Assembly (NCBI RefSeq): GCF_900188485.1 | Contig: NZ_FZPH01000004.1 | Location: 5,304-69,303, forward strand | Source of the DNA: Asanoa hainanensis | GTDB taxonomy: Bacteria > Actinomycetota > Actinomycetes > Mycobacteriales > Micromonosporaceae | DNA: 64,000 nucleotides | Reading direction: 5' to 3' | Part shown: piece after piece, positions 7,791 through 16,041 of the stretch | Position numbering within the stretch: position 1 is the first letter of the stretch | Layout of the letters: every line of letters starts with the position of its first letter | Translations under genes and position numbers: made by a program | Notes under the pieces: model-generated | Database searches by the model: none | Seen by the model: the letters and a program-made list of their open reading frames with translations, nothing else | Told to the model about the DNA's origin: nothing

Positions 7791-9218
7791 TCACCCCAGC
7801 CAGTCGAGGAGCTTGGCTCCCTGTTCCTTGATGGTCAGCACGGAGAAGACGCCGAAGAGCAGGACGCCCCAGATCAGGGCCAGGACGCGGATGCCGCGCG
7901 GGCGTACGCGTTCCGGCAGGAACCTCTTGTTGATCAGCAGCAGCAGGCCCGAGTAGAGGAACATCATCAGGCCGCCGACGCAGGCGGAGATGACCAGCAG
8001 GACCAGGGGCTGGTCGAAGCCGCCCACCAGCACCAGGACGCCGATCAGGACCAGGCCCCAGACCAGCGCGAAGTAGATCCGGCTCTCCGAGACCCGGCGC
8101 AGGTAGCTGACCTTGAGCACGTCCGCGGCCAGCCGGCTGGTGTAGTCGACGATGCCCATCGCCGCCGCGAACAGCGAGACCGCTCCGATGGCCCAGAACA
8201 GGACGCCGAACCACTCGCCGACGAGCTCCTTGAGCCGCTCCCCCTCGACCTGCAGGAAGCTGACGCTGTTGGCCAGCCCGGGCACGCCGAACACGGTCGA
8301 GTAGGACAGCAGCGACATCAGCGTGATGGTCACGATGGTGATCAGCACGAAGGTGTAGAGCTGCTCCTTGTTGGCCAGCTTCCACCACTGCTTCCAGCGG
8401 GCCAGGTTGGCGTCGTTGTCCTCGAACACGAAGCCGGCCGAGTCGGGCGCCGCCTCCTCCTTGCCGGTGACCGGGCTGACCAGGCGCGGCACGTACGCGC
8501 CCATCCCGAAGCCCTTGTCCCGGATCCAGTTGCTCTGCACCAGGTTCTGGCCGCCGCCGGCGCCCGCGAAGACCAGCGCGGAGAGCATCAGCGCGAAGCC
8601 GAGCTCGGTCGGGAACTCGGGGCGGACGACGTCGTGCCCGAGCGCCGACCAGGCGTCGCTGGTCACCGCGAAGATCACCGCGACCACGATGAAGAGGATG
8701 ACGAGGCCGACCTTGAGGAACTCGACCCGCTCCAGCACGGTGTAGATCACCGGCGCCAGGGTCAGCGTGACGCCGATCAGCGCGAGCATGCCGACCGCGA
8801 TCCAGCGTGGCTCGCCGCCGAAGATGTAGGTCAGCATCGTGGCTGAGCTCGTCGCCCAGCCCGGCCAGAGGTTGGCGAAGTAGGTCAGGATCGCGAACAC
8901 CAGACCCCAGTGGCGCCAGGTACGCGAGAAGCCGGTCAGCGCGGTCTCGCCGGTGGCGAGCGTGTAGCGCTCGATCTCCATGTTGAGGAACCACTGGGTG
9001 ATCAGGCCGACCGCCGCCGCCCACAGGAAGACCAGACCGACCTGCGAGGCGATGTACGGGAACAGGATGAACTCGCCGGAGGCCAGCCCGACACCGGCGG
9101 CGATCACCCCCGGCCCGATGATCCGCCAGTGCGATCTGGGCGCGTCGGGCAGGTCACGGACCTTGACCTCGTGCGGTACGTGGCGGCTGCGGAAACGATC
9201 GGCGGCGGTCTGGGTCAT
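7791..9218 (-). CDS. Nramp-family divalent metal transporter-like protein
   Basis: The 475-residue protein has about 11-12 membrane segments and an N-terminal helix reading GPGVIAAGVGLASGEFILFPY. This corresponds to the TM1 region of Nramp proteins, where the DPGN metal motif normally sits. Here the canonical Asp-Pro-Gly-Asn is replaced by a glycine-rich ASGEF sequence. The protein therefore belongs to the divergent Nramp-related branch whose substrate is not known to be Mn2+ or Fe2+. A loop rich in charged residues (VTGKEEAAPDSAGFVFEDND, about 250-270) is also unlike MntH. A clear GGGAGG lies upstream of the ATG. I therefore avoid the name mntH. Confidence 0.8.
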   Translation of the reverse strand: MTQTAADRFRSRHVPHEVKVRDLPDAPRSHWRIIGPGVIAAGVGLASGEFILFPYIASQVGLVFLWAAAVGLITQWFLNMEIERYTLATGETALTGFSRTWRHWGLVFAILTYFANLWPGWATSSATMLTYIFGGEPRWIAVGMLALIGVTLTLAPVIYTVLERVEFLKVGLVILFIVVAVIFAVTSDAWSALGHDVVRPEFPTELGFALMLSALVFAGAGGGQNLVQSNWIRDKGFGMGAYVPRLVSPVTGKEEAAPDSAGFVFEDNDANLARWKQWWKLANKEQLYTFVLITIVTITLMSLLSYSTVFGVPGLANSVSFLQVEGERLKELVGEWFGVLFWAIGAVSLFAAAMGIVDYTSRLAADVLKVSYLRRVSESRIYFALVWGLVLIGVLVLVGGFDQPLVLLVISACVGGLMMFLYSGLLLLINKRFLPERVRPRGIRVLALIWGVLLFGVFSVLTIKEQGAKLLDWLG

Positions 9219-9351
9219 GCGGGCCTCCCGGGGCAGACTGGCGCCCCTCCTTCCCCATATCGACGGACGTCAAACCCGTAGAGTCCTCATCGTCCGGACT
9301 GTCCTTTATGTTACGAATAGGAGAGACCGGCTCGCTTACGAGGAGGCCCAG

Positions 9352-10530
9352 GTGCGCAGACGATCACTGTGGAGCGTCGTCGCCCTCGCGGCGGCCTCGC
9401 TGGCGGGCTGGTACGCGGTCACCGGCGGCGGCACCGGCGCGAACGCCGACCCGGCCGACGCGCGGTCCGAAGCCCGGTCCGCGGCCAGGGACGCGCCGAT
9501 CTTTCCCGGGCGGATGCCGCCGCTCGGGGTGAAGCTGCCCGCCTCGGAGGCGTCCGGGCTGATCGCCAGCCGGACCTATCCGGGCATGTACTACTGGCTG
9601 CGCGACGGCGGGTCCAGCAAGCCCGGCAAGCCGCGCGACGCGATCTGGGGCATGCGGATCTCCGCCGGCGGCATGCCGGAGCCGGTGCGCGGGGACGAGC
9701 TGTTCCCGTCGTACCCGGTGACGGGCGCGAAGAACGAGGACTGGGAGGACCTGACCGTCGACGACGCCGGCGCGCTGTGGATCGGTCAGCTCGGCGCCAA
9801 CAACTGCAAGGACCAGCAGCGGCTGCTCCGGGTGGCCGAGCCGGCACCGGGCGGTTCCGGTCCGTTGGAGGTTGTCGCCTCCTACACCCTGCGCTTCACC
9901 GACAACACCAAGCCTGGGTGTCGCACGTACAACTCGGAGGCCATGCTCTGGCTGGACGGGCACTTCTACGTGTTCGCCAAGACCAGCGGGACGCCGGTCT
10001 ACCGGGTCGACCTACCGTCCGGCACCTCGGGCGAGGCGAAGCTGACCCGGGTCGGCCGCTTCGGCCGCGACGTCGACAACATCTCGTCGGCGAGCATCTC
10101 CGACGACCGCACCCGGATGATGGTCCAGGACCACGAGCGCCTCTGGGTCTTCACCACGGACCCGGGCCGGACCGGCGACGACTTCATGAAGGATGCGACC
10201 GCCCACAAGGCAACGGGCACGGCCCGCTTCGAGGCCTCCGGCGGCGCGTCGGTCGAGGGCGGCACGTTCGTACGCGGCACCCACGACATCGCCTTCGTAG
10301 CAGAGGACGAAAACCTCTACTACGCCCGCCCGCAAACCTACGGCGAGCCGCCCTGGACCCCGTCCCCGACCATCCCGCCGGTGCCCACAGTGCCGCCGAC
10401 CCCGACGCTCCCGCCGATCCCGACGGACCCGCCGCTACCGACGATCCCGGTACCGACCATCCCACCGCTCCCGACGTGGCACGACCCGTTCTTCGACAAC
10501 CTACCCACGCTCCCAACGGAGCCCGGTTAA
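9352..10530 (+). CDS. secreted beta-propeller-like protein with Pro/Thr-rich tail
   Basis: The 392-residue product begins at a GTG 6 nt after GAGGAGG. Its N-terminus, RRRSLWSVVALAAASLAGWY, is a signal peptide or single membrane anchor. The body contains short repeated strand pairs of propeller type (DLTVDDAGALWIGQLGANN, SASISDDRTRMMVQDHERLW, HDIAFVAEDENLYYARP) and two cysteines (in NNCKD and KPGCRTY) likely to form a disulphide. The last 60 residues are a proline/threonine-rich repeat of the form PTxPPxPTxPPxPT, typical of a wall-spanning linker. It is probably an extracellular protein with unknown ligand. A strong intrinsic terminator follows the stop codon. Confidence 0.8.
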   Translation: MRRRSLWSVVALAAASLAGWYAVTGGGTGANADPADARSEARSAARDAPIFPGRMPPLGVKLPASEASGLIASRTYPGMYYWLRDGGSSKPGKPRDAIWGMRISAGGMPEPVRGDELFPSYPVTGAKNEDWEDLTVDDAGALWIGQLGANNCKDQQRLLRVAEPAPGGSGPLEVVASYTLRFTDNTKPGCRTYNSEAMLWLDGHFYVFAKTSGTPVYRVDLPSGTSGEAKLTRVGRFGRDVDNISSASISDDRTRMMVQDHERLWVFTTDPGRTGDDFMKDATAHKATGTARFEASGGASVEGGTFVRGTHDIAFVAEDENLYYARPQTYGEPPWTPSPTIPPVPTVPPTPTLPPIPTDPPLPTIPVPTIPPLPTWHDPFFDNLPTLPTEPG

Positions 10531-10534
10531 CCCG

Positions 10535-10570
10535 AAGGGGTGTCGCATCGCGACACCCCTTTCGGATTTT
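10535..10570 (+). terminator. intrinsic terminator
   Basis: A perfect 12-bp stem (AAGGGGTGTCGC at 10535-10546 paired with 10550-10561) closes a 3-nt loop. A T-rich stretch at 10561-10570 includes TTTT. It begins 4 nt after the stop of the secreted protein gene and should end that transcript. The convergent UBP gene lies beyond it. Confidence 0.9.
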
Positions 10571-10669
10571 CAACCAACGACGGACCTGGCAAGCGGAGCG
10601 GTCCCTCGCGGGAGGAACGGTCCGCACCACCGCGAACCCGAGTCATGATCTAGCTATTGATCTTGATCG

Positions 10670-10927
10670 TCATCCCAACGTTTCGTGGACGAAGCACCAT
10701 TTCCAGTTCTCGCCCGGCTGGAAGGACTTGATAACTGGATGGCCGGTCTCTTTGAAGTGTGCGGTGGCGTGGCGGTTGGGTGAGGAGTCGCAGCAGCCGA
10801 TATGTCCGCAGCTTTCGCAAAGGCGCAGGTGTACCCAGTCGTGCTCGCCCGCGGCCAGGCAGTCCTGGCAGCCCTCGGTGGTCTGCGGCTCCGGCGATTC
10901 GGCCAACGTGATGTCGTCGCAGGTCAT
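10670..10927 (-). CDS. UBP-type zinc finger protein
   Basis: The 85-residue protein is a single ZnF-UBP module. Its cysteines and histidines are spaced as GCQDCLAAGEHDWVHLRLC, then CESCGHIGCCDSS, then a histidine pair in NRHATAHF and a final TGHPVIKS segment. These match the zinc ligands of the family, and the C-terminal WKWCFVHE resembles the end of actinobacterial homologues. In eukaryotes the fold binds the ubiquitin C-terminal Gly-Gly. In bacteria the role is unknown. The ATG at 10927 was chosen over an in-frame start 35 codons upstream because that extension overlaps the antiporter gene. It lies 10 bp after the antiporter stop, likely the same operon. Confidence 0.85.
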   Translation of the reverse strand: MTCDDITLAESPEPQTTEGCQDCLAAGEHDWVHLRLCESCGHIGCCDSSPNRHATAHFKETGHPVIKSFQPGENWKWCFVHETLG

Positions 10928-10937
10928 TCGTCCCCCA

Positions 10938-12524
10938 TCAGTCTTCTTCGCGGCGGGTGAGCAGGGATTCCTCGAGGTCGAGATCGCGGTAGGCGCGGTT
11001 GAGCACCTCTTCCGGGATGCGACCCTCGTCACGGGCCGTCCGGAACACCTCGCGCTCGGCGTCGATCATCTCTTGCCGCAGTCGACCGTACGCCGCCGAC
11101 GGGGTCTCCCGCCCGTCCCCGCCCAGCCGTTCCCACGCGGTGTTGGTGCGGTCGACCACCTGCTGGCGGAGCCTGGTCACCACCGACTGCGGCGCGCCCT
11201 CGGAGTTGGCCTCCAGGCGCTCCTTGGCCGCCCTGGTCGCGGCCTGCTGCACCGCGGCCTCGGCCAGGAAGTCCTTCGTCGGGTCCTCGGGCGGCAGGCC
11301 GAGCTTGCGGGAGAACGTCGGCAGGGTCAGGCCGAACACCAGCAGCGTGAAGAGGATCACGGCGAACGCGATGAAGATGAACACGTCGCGCGGGTAGAGC
11401 GCCTCGTTCTTGCCGGTGCCGACGCTGGGCAGGGCGAGGGCGGCGGCGAGCGTCACCACGCCGCGCATGCCGGCCCAACCGATGATCACCGGGTGCTGCC
11501 AGGTGAAGGTGACCTCGCGGCGGCGGACGCGGGCCGACAGCCGGGGGATCCAGCCGCCGGGCAGGACCCAGATGTAGCGGGTGGCTATCAGCGTCCCGAT
11601 GACCGCGAAGGTCGCGCCGATCACGGTGCCCCAGGGTGTGCTGATCTCGTCGATGACGGTGCGCAGCTGGAGGCCGACAAGCAGGAAGACGAGGCCTTCG
11701 AGCAGGAAGCGGACCAACCGCCAGAACGCGTCCATCTGCAACCGCGAGCCGGCCGCCATCAGGGTCGGCATGCGGTGCCCGAGCGCGAGGCCGGTGACCA
11801 CCACGGCGACGACGCCGGAGGCGTGGATGGCCTCGGAGGGCAGTACGACGGCCCACGGGGTGAGCAGCGAGAGCGCGTTGTCGAGCAGCGGGTCCTTGAT
11901 CCGCTTGTGCAGGAAGCCGAAGACCGTCGCCCCCGCGATGCCGATCAGGATGCCGCCGCCGGCCGAGACGATCACCTCCCTGCCGACGTCGGTGAAGCCG
12001 ACCTCACCCGCACCACCGACCGCGGCGGCCGTGCCGACCCGGAGCAGCACCAGCGCGGTGGCGTCGTTGATCAGGCTCTCGCCCTCGAGGATCGTGACGA
12101 CCCGCCGCGGCAGGCCGATCCGGCGCGCGATCGCCGTCGCCGAGACCGCGTCGGGTGGTGCCACCACCGCGCCGAGCGCGACACAGATCGCGAAGGGCGC
12201 CTGCGGCAGGATCAGGTGCACGACGAAGCCGACCGCCAGCGCCGTGAACACCACCAGCCCGACGCCGAGCAGCAGGATCGGCCGGATGTTGAACCGGAAG
12301 GCGGGCACGGAGGTCTGCAGCGCGGCGACGTACAGCAGCGGCGGCAGGACGCCGATCAGCACGAACTCGGGTTCGAGGTGGAAGGTCGGGAAGCCGGGCA
12401 GGAACGACAGGGCAAGCCCGAGAATCATCAGCACGATCGGCGACAAAAAGCCGATCTTGCGGGCGAGCGCCGCACCGAACACGGCGACCGCCAGCAGAAT
12501 GACGATCTCGTTCATGCCTTCCAT
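10938..12524 (-). CDS. Na+/H+ antiporter, CPA1 (NhaP-like) family
   Basis: The 528-residue protein has about 12 membrane segments and a hydrophilic C-terminal tail of about 140 residues. Hallmarks are the N-terminal [20 protein letters not shown] helix, the [20 protein letters not shown] core with the conserved Asp, the [18 protein letters not shown] segment, and [15 protein letters not shown] late in the membrane domain. These are the signature stretches of CPA1 sodium/proton exchangers. It should expel Na+ or K+ in exchange for H+. The start at 12524 is supported by a TAGCAT hexamer 7 nt upstream; an internal ATG (MNEIVILL) lies 3 codons later. The cytoplasmic tail is rich in coiled-coil-like charged heptads. 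Confidence 0.92.
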   Translation of the reverse strand: MEGMNEIVILLAVAVFGAALARKIGFLSPIVLMILGLALSFLPGFPTFHLEPEFVLIGVLPPLLYVAALQTSVPAFRFNIRPILLLGVGLVVFTALAVGFVVHLILPQAPFAICVALGAVVAPPDAVSATAIARRIGLPRRVVTILEGESLINDATALVLLRVGTAAAVGGAGEVGFTDVGREVIVSAGGGILIGIAGATVFGFLHKRIKDPLLDNALSLLTPWAVVLPSEAIHASGVVAVVVTGLALGHRMPTLMAAGSRLQMDAFWRLVRFLLEGLVFLLVGLQLRTVIDEISTPWGTVIGATFAVIGTLIATRYIWVLPGGWIPRLSARVRRREVTFTWQHPVIIGWAGMRGVVTLAAALALPSVGTGKNEALYPRDVFIFIAFAVILFTLLVFGLTLPTFSRKLGLPPEDPTKDFLAEAAVQQAATRAAKERLEANSEGAPQSVVTRLRQQVVDRTNTAWERLGGDGRETPSAAYGRLRQEMIDAEREVFRTARDEGRIPEEVLNRAYRDLDLEESLLTRREED

Positions 12525-12531
12525 GCGCGGA

Positions 12532-12537
12532 ATGCTA
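12532..12537 (-). promoter_or_regulatory. -10 element for leaderless antiporter gene
   Basis: TAGCAT on the minus strand ends 7 nt before the ATG at 12524. No Shine-Dalgarno lies between them, so the first ATG (not the one 3 codons later) would be used at the very 5' end of the transcript. The -35 is weak. Confidence 0.5.
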
Positions 12538-12562
12538 TGTGGGCGCGGCGGGCCGCGACCAG

Positions 12563-13519
12563 TCAGTCCAGTTGCGGCAGCACCTTCGCACCGAACGCGT
12601 CGATGAACGCGGACTGCTCCTGACCGACGTGATGCAGATAGATCCGGTCAAAACCGATCTCCGCGTACGAGCGCAGCCGGGCCGCGTGCCATCCGAGGTC
12701 GGCGGAGATGTCCACGGTCCGGGCGACCCGCTCCCGCGGCACGTCCTCCGAGACGGCGTCGAAGTGGTCGGTGAGCTCGAGGTCCCAGCAGACCGGCGGC
12801 GGGAACACGTTGGACCGCCACTGCTCGTAGGCGATCCGCTCGGCCTCGTCGTCGCTGCCGGCCCAACTGAGGTGCGTCTGAAGGCAGACGGGCCCACGCC
12901 CGCCGGCGTCCCGGTAGGCGGCGACCATGCGTCGGAGGTGCTCGTGCGGCGCGTTGACGGTGATGAGGCCGTCGGCCCAGTCGGCGCACCATTTGGCGGT
13001 CTCGACGCTGACGGCCGCGCCGACGAGCGCGGGTGGTTCCGCGGGCCGGGTCCACAACCGCGCCCGGTCGACGGTGACGAGCCCGTCGTGGCTGACCTCG
13101 TCGCCGGCAAGAAGTGCCCGGATGACGTCGACGCACTCCCGAAGGCGGGCGGCCCGCAGGTCCTTGCGCGGCCACCCGCCACCGGTGATGTGCTCGTTGC
13201 TCGCTTCACCGGTGCCGAGCGCGGTCCAGAACCGCCGGGGGTACATGGCCGCGAGCGTGCCGATCGCCTGGGCGATGATCGCGGGGTGATAGCGCTGCCC
13301 AGGCGCGTTGACGACGCCGAACTGAAGGTCGGTGGCCTGGAGGGCGGCGCCGAGCCAGGACCAGGCGAACCCGGACTGCCCCTGCCGCGCACTCCAGGGC
13401 GAGAAGTGGTCGGAGCACATAGCGGCCCCGAACCCGGCGTCCTGTGCCGCTACCGCGGCATCGAGAAGCGCGCGGGGATGGACCTGCTCGTGCGAGGCGT
13501 GCCAGCCATAGACCGTCAT
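12563..13519 (-). CDS. LLM-class flavin-dependent oxidoreductase, TIGR03885-like
   Basis: The 318-residue protein is a complete luciferase-like monooxygenase TIM barrel. It starts MTVYGWHASHEQVHP and contains AAMCSDHFSPWSARQGQSGF (about 34-53), FGVVNAPGQRYHPAIIAQA (about 67-85) and GTGEASNEHITGGGWP, which closely match the family annotated as a probable non-F420 flavinoid oxidoreductase. The substrate is unknown, and whether FMN or F420 is used cannot be decided by eye. The reading frame stays open for 95 codons upstream of the chosen ATG, through the 51-bp repeats and a duplicated piece of the MFS gene. The family start is clearly at 13519. It is transcribed in the same direction as the MFS gene. 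Confidence 0.9.
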   Translation of the reverse strand: MTVYGWHASHEQVHPRALLDAAVAAQDAGFGAAMCSDHFSPWSARQGQSGFAWSWLGAALQATDLQFGVVNAPGQRYHPAIIAQAIGTLAAMYPRRFWTALGTGEASNEHITGGGWPRKDLRAARLRECVDVIRALLAGDEVSHDGLVTVDRARLWTRPAEPPALVGAAVSVETAKWCADWADGLITVNAPHEHLRRMVAAYRDAGGRGPVCLQTHLSWAGSDDEAERIAYEQWRSNVFPPPVCWDLELTDHFDAVSEDVPRERVARTVDISADLGWHAARLRSYAEIGFDRIYLHHVGQEQSAFIDAFGAKVLPQLD

Positions 13520-13590
13520 GCGGTCGGTTACTACCCGGACGCGGGCGCCGCTACACGGGCGCCGCGCGGCCAACGCGGGCGGGCCGCGGC

Positions 13591-13712
13591 AACGCGGGCC
13601 GGGCGCGGCCAACGCAGGCCAGGCGCGCGCCGGGCGCGGCCAACGCGGGCCGGGCGCGGCCAACGCAGGCCAGGCGCGCGCCGGGCGCGGCCAACGCGGG
13701 CCGGGCGCGGCC
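13591..13712. repeat. perfect 51-bp tandem repeat, 2.4 copies
   Basis: The 51-bp unit starting AACGCGGGCCGGGCGCGGCC is present at 13591-13641, again identical at 13642-13692, and as a 20-bp partial copy at 13693-13712. Within the unit a shorter GGCGCGGCCAACGC motif recurs. Because 51 is a multiple of three, the frame on the minus strand stays open and would encode a 17-residue unit PRWPRPARAWPALAAPG. Identity of the copies indicates recent expansion by slippage or unequal exchange. More degenerate copies extend upstream to about 13560. Confidence 0.95.
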
Positions 13713-13714
13713 CA

Positions 13715-13843
13715 CAACGCTGCCGCAGGCTCACGGATTGGTTCCGGTGCCGGGTCCGCGATCTTGATCCGGGCTACCACCCAGGCCGCGGCAATCAACG
13801 CCACGCCAACCGCGCCGAAGGCGAAGGCGAAGGCGAAGGCCGC
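13715..13843 (-). pseudogene. duplicated 3' end of the MFS gene, in frame after its stop
   Basis: Directly after the TAG of the MFS gene (13844-13846), and in the same frame, the next 43 codons re-encode its C-terminus with some divergence. The segment FGAVGVALIAAAWVVARIKI (then ADPAPEPIREPAAAL) parallels the gene's own FGTAGAALVAAAWVVARIQV (then TDPAPEPLREPAAAL). In between, a run of four GAAGGC hexamers (13817-13840) encodes AFAFAFAF. The duplicate ends where the 51-bp repeats begin. It is a gene fragment rather than a gene: it has no start of its own. Either the outer copy is the older end and the inner copy with TAG is the insertion, or the reverse. Confidence 0.8.
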
Positions 13844-15130
13844 CTACAGCGCCGCCGCGGGCTCGCGGAGCGGCTCCGGTGCGGGGTCCGTGACCTGGAT
13901 TCGGGCCACCACCCAGGCCGCGGCGACCAAGGCCGCGCCGGCCGTGCCGAAGGCGAGGGCCGGGCCTCGGGCCGTGGCGAGCGCGCCGGAACCGACCGAG
14001 CCGAGGGCGCCCGCGGCCTGGAGCGCCAGTGACTGCACGGAGATCACTGTCGCGCGTTCGGTGGGGGCCACTCGGGCGTGCAGCAGCGCCGCCTGCGGTG
14101 CGGCGGTCACGCCCAGCCCGACGAAGAGCAGCAGGTAGGCCGCCGCGATCACCGGCACGCCGATCGTCGCCTCGCGCAGCGTTGGACCCGCGAGCGCGAC
14201 CGCGACCAGCGCCGCCGCGCCCAGGGCGATGCCTGCCACGCCCGCCCGGACGGCCGAGCCGAGGCGGCGCTGTGCCCACGGGCCGAGCAGGCTGCCCACC
14301 GCGCTCGCGCCGAAGCCGGCGGCCGCGACCACCGCGTAGGTCGACGCGCCCCGCTCCGGGTCGCCGACCAGGTCGGCCAGCCAGCCCGGGGTGAGCAGCT
14401 CGATCGCCGAGAGCGCCACCCCTACCCCGGCCCCGGCAAGCAGCAGGCGGGCCAGCACCCCGTCGCGCAGGCCGAGTCGGAGCCCGGCCGCGACCGTCGC
14501 CGGCACACCGCGTAGCACCGCGCCGACAGAGGTCCGCGGCCTGGGCGGCTCCGGCATGCCGAACACCGTGACCAGCAGGCGGACCAACTCGACGAGCGCG
14601 GCGATGGCCACCGGCACGGCCAGCGCCGACAGGCCGAAGGCCGCGCCTAGCGCCAGCGGCAGCGCGCCGCCCAGCAGCGTGCCGATGCCCAACCCGACCG
14701 ATCCGGCGGCCTCGCCGCGGGCCAGGCCCCGGGTCAGCGGCGCGTCCGGGCCCTCGACGGCATGCATCGTGTCGACGAACCAGGCCTCGTCGGGGCCGCT
14801 GGACAGCGCCCGGGCGATGCCGCGCAGCACCGCCGACGCCGCGAACAGCCAGAAGCCGTCGGCGACCGCCAGCAGGGCCAGGCCGGCGCAGCTGGCCACG
14901 GCCGAGGCGGCCAGCACCGTGCGCCGGCCGATGACGTCCGCGAGCCCGCCGGTCGGCAGCTCGAGCGCGGCGGTCGTCAGCGAGAAGATCAGCACGACCG
15001 TGCCGATCGCCGCGACGCTCAGGCCGCGGTCCAGCATGAGCAGGATCTTGGTCGCCAGGTAGAGCCCGGTCGGCAACCAGAACAGCAGGACCAGCAGCGC
15101 GTAGCGCCATTCGGCGCGGCGGCCGGTCAC
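13844..15130 (-). CDS. MFS transporter coupled to an ArsR-type regulator
   Basis: The 428-residue protein has 12 hydrophobic segments and MFS motif A in the loop GLADVIGRRTVLAAS (about 55-69). The N-terminus WRYALLVLLFWLPTGLYLAT and the GPDEAWFVDTMHAVEGPD segment before helix 5 are typical of a branch of MFS proteins found next to ArsR-type regulators in actinobacteria. The GTG start overlaps the regulator's stop by 4 bp, so both are made from one message. Efflux of an unknown compound sensed by the regulator is the natural reading. The 3' end has been duplicated (see the adjacent fragment). Confidence 0.88.
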   Translation of the reverse strand: MTGRRAEWRYALLVLLFWLPTGLYLATKILLMLDRGLSVAAIGTVVLIFSLTTAALELPTGGLADVIGRRTVLAASAVASCAGLALLAVADGFWLFAASAVLRGIARALSSGPDEAWFVDTMHAVEGPDAPLTRGLARGEAAGSVGLGIGTLLGGALPLALGAAFGLSALAVPVAIAALVELVRLLVTVFGMPEPPRPRTSVGAVLRGVPATVAAGLRLGLRDGVLARLLLAGAGVGVALSAIELLTPGWLADLVGDPERGASTYAVVAAAGFGASAVGSLLGPWAQRRLGSAVRAGVAGIALGAAALVAVALAGPTLREATIGVPVIAAAYLLLFVGLGVTAAPQAALLHARVAPTERATVISVQSLALQAAGALGSVGSGALATARGPALAFGTAGAALVAAAWVVARIQVTDPAPEPLREPAAAL

Positions 15131-15714
15131 GACTCGTCCGCCACGTCGGCCCAGCCCGGCGGGTCGATCCGCGGGAATCCGCCGAAGTGCAGGAGCACGG
15201 GACGGGCGTCGGGGTCGTCGGCGTCGGCCGCGACGCGCTCGTCGATCAGCTCGATGATCCGCGACTCCAGCTCGAGCAGCGACCGCGGCGACAGCCGGGC
15301 CCGCAGGTCGCTCATCCCCGCGGCGGCCACCCACTCCGCCGGCAGGTCGGCCTCGGCCGACTCGTAGGCCGAGACCGCGCGATCGAGCGCGGCCAGCTGG
15401 TGCCGGCGCATGACCGAGATCGCGGCCCGACCCTCGGCGGTCTTCGCCAGCGCACCGGTGTCCCACGAGGTCGTCGCGTGGCTGGCCTGCCAGCGCCGCT
15501 CCCGCCCGTCGCGCTGCTCGGCCTCCTCGACGAAGCCGTGCCGGGCCAGCTTGCGCAGGTGGTAGCTGGTCGTGCCGGTGTCGGTGTCGAAGCGCCGGGC
15601 CAGCTCGGTCGCCGTGGCCGGCCCGTCGGCCCGCAGCGCGCCGAGCATCCGCACCCGCAACGGGTGCGTCACCGCCTTCAGCTCATCGACCTCGGTGATG
15701 ATGCGATCCGCCAT
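15127..15714 (-). CDS. ArsR-type winged-helix transcriptional regulator
   Basis: The 195-residue protein opens with a helix-turn-helix of ArsR type: LKAVTHPLRVRMLGALRADG, ATELARRFDTDTGTTSYHLR as the recognition helix, then KLARHGFVEEAEQ and a wing ERRWQASHATTSW. The remaining 110 residues are an extra helical domain of the kind that binds small molecules in this branch; there is no metal-binding CxC motif. It probably represses its own operon with the coupled MFS gene. A TTGCAA/TACGGT promoter and a large palindrome lie immediately upstream, and the message would be leaderless. Confidence 0.9.
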   Translation of the reverse strand: MADRIITEVDELKAVTHPLRVRMLGALRADGPATATELARRFDTDTGTTSYHLRKLARHGFVEEAEQRDGRERRWQASHATTSWDTGALAKTAEGRAAISVMRRHQLAALDRAVSAYESAEADLPAEWVAAAGMSDLRARLSPRSLLELESRIIELIDERVAADADDPDARPVLLHFGGFPRIDPPGWADVADES

Positions 15715-15721
15715 GCGACGG

Positions 15722-15767
15722 ACCGTACCAATCGCAGAGATAATTTTGCAAACAGAATTCTGCGATT
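15722..15767 (-). promoter_or_regulatory. promoter and palindromic operator of the ArsR-MFS operon
   Basis: On the minus strand a -35 TTGCAA (15746-15751) is followed after 18 bp by a -10 TACGGT (15722-15727), which ends 7 nt before the ATG at 15714. The promoter is overlapped by an inverted repeat with perfect 9-bp arms (AATCGCAGA at 15730-15738, TCTGCGATT at 15759-15767). A second, 10-bp palindrome CAGAATTCTG lies at 15753-15762. The layout is what one expects for autorepression by the ArsR-type protein. The outer arm reaches 2 bp into the end of the upstream small membrane gene. Confidence 0.7.
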
Positions 15768-16041
15768 ACTCGAAGAGCGAGTGATGCACGCCTGGCTCGG
15801 CGCGGTGGCGCGCCCGGCGGCGGTGCTGGATGACCACCAGGTCGACAGCCGCGGTCAGCACGACCACGCCGCAGAGCACGGCGAGCACCAGCAGGTCGGC
15901 CCGGGCGGCGAGCCAGGTCAGCACGGCGAAGACGACCAGACCGAAGGCGGCGAGGACCAGACGGAGATTCAACGCCGTGTACGGGTGCCCGACAGTCCCC
16001 CGCGCCCCACGCGGCTGACCTCCGGGCCGGTTTCCGGTCAT
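15766..16041 (-). CDS. small two-helix membrane protein, DUF6343-like
   Basis: The 91-residue protein has a basic, proline/glycine-rich N-terminus (GNRPGGQPRGARGTVGHPYT), the segment ALNLRLVLAAFGLVVFAVLTW forming the first membrane helix, and LLVLAVLCGVVVLTAAVDLVV forming the second. A basic tail HRRRARHRAEPG follows. The ALNLRLVLAAFGL stretch and the closing AVDLVVIQHRRR resemble small actinobacterial membrane proteins annotated DUF6343; this is from memory and not certain. The role is unknown. The start codon sits at the base of a hairpin with the upstream gene's 3' end, and the stop lies inside the ArsR operator. Confidence 0.65.
   Translation of the reverse strand: MTGNRPGGQPRGARGTVGHPYTALNLRLVLAAFGLVVFAVLTWLAARADLLVLAVLCGVVVLTAAVDLVVIQHRRRARHRAEPGVHHSLFE

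Noticed and set aside
9369-12623. Open frame of more than 1000 codons on the plus strand
   Set aside because: It runs antisense through the well-supported antiporter gene and across a terminator. The translation is low-complexity Arg/Gly/Asp-rich, typical of a shadow frame in high-GC DNA.
13520-13804. N-terminal extension of the flavin enzyme by 95 codons
   Set aside because: It consists of the duplicated MFS end and 17-residue repeats. The enzyme family starts at MTVYGWH.
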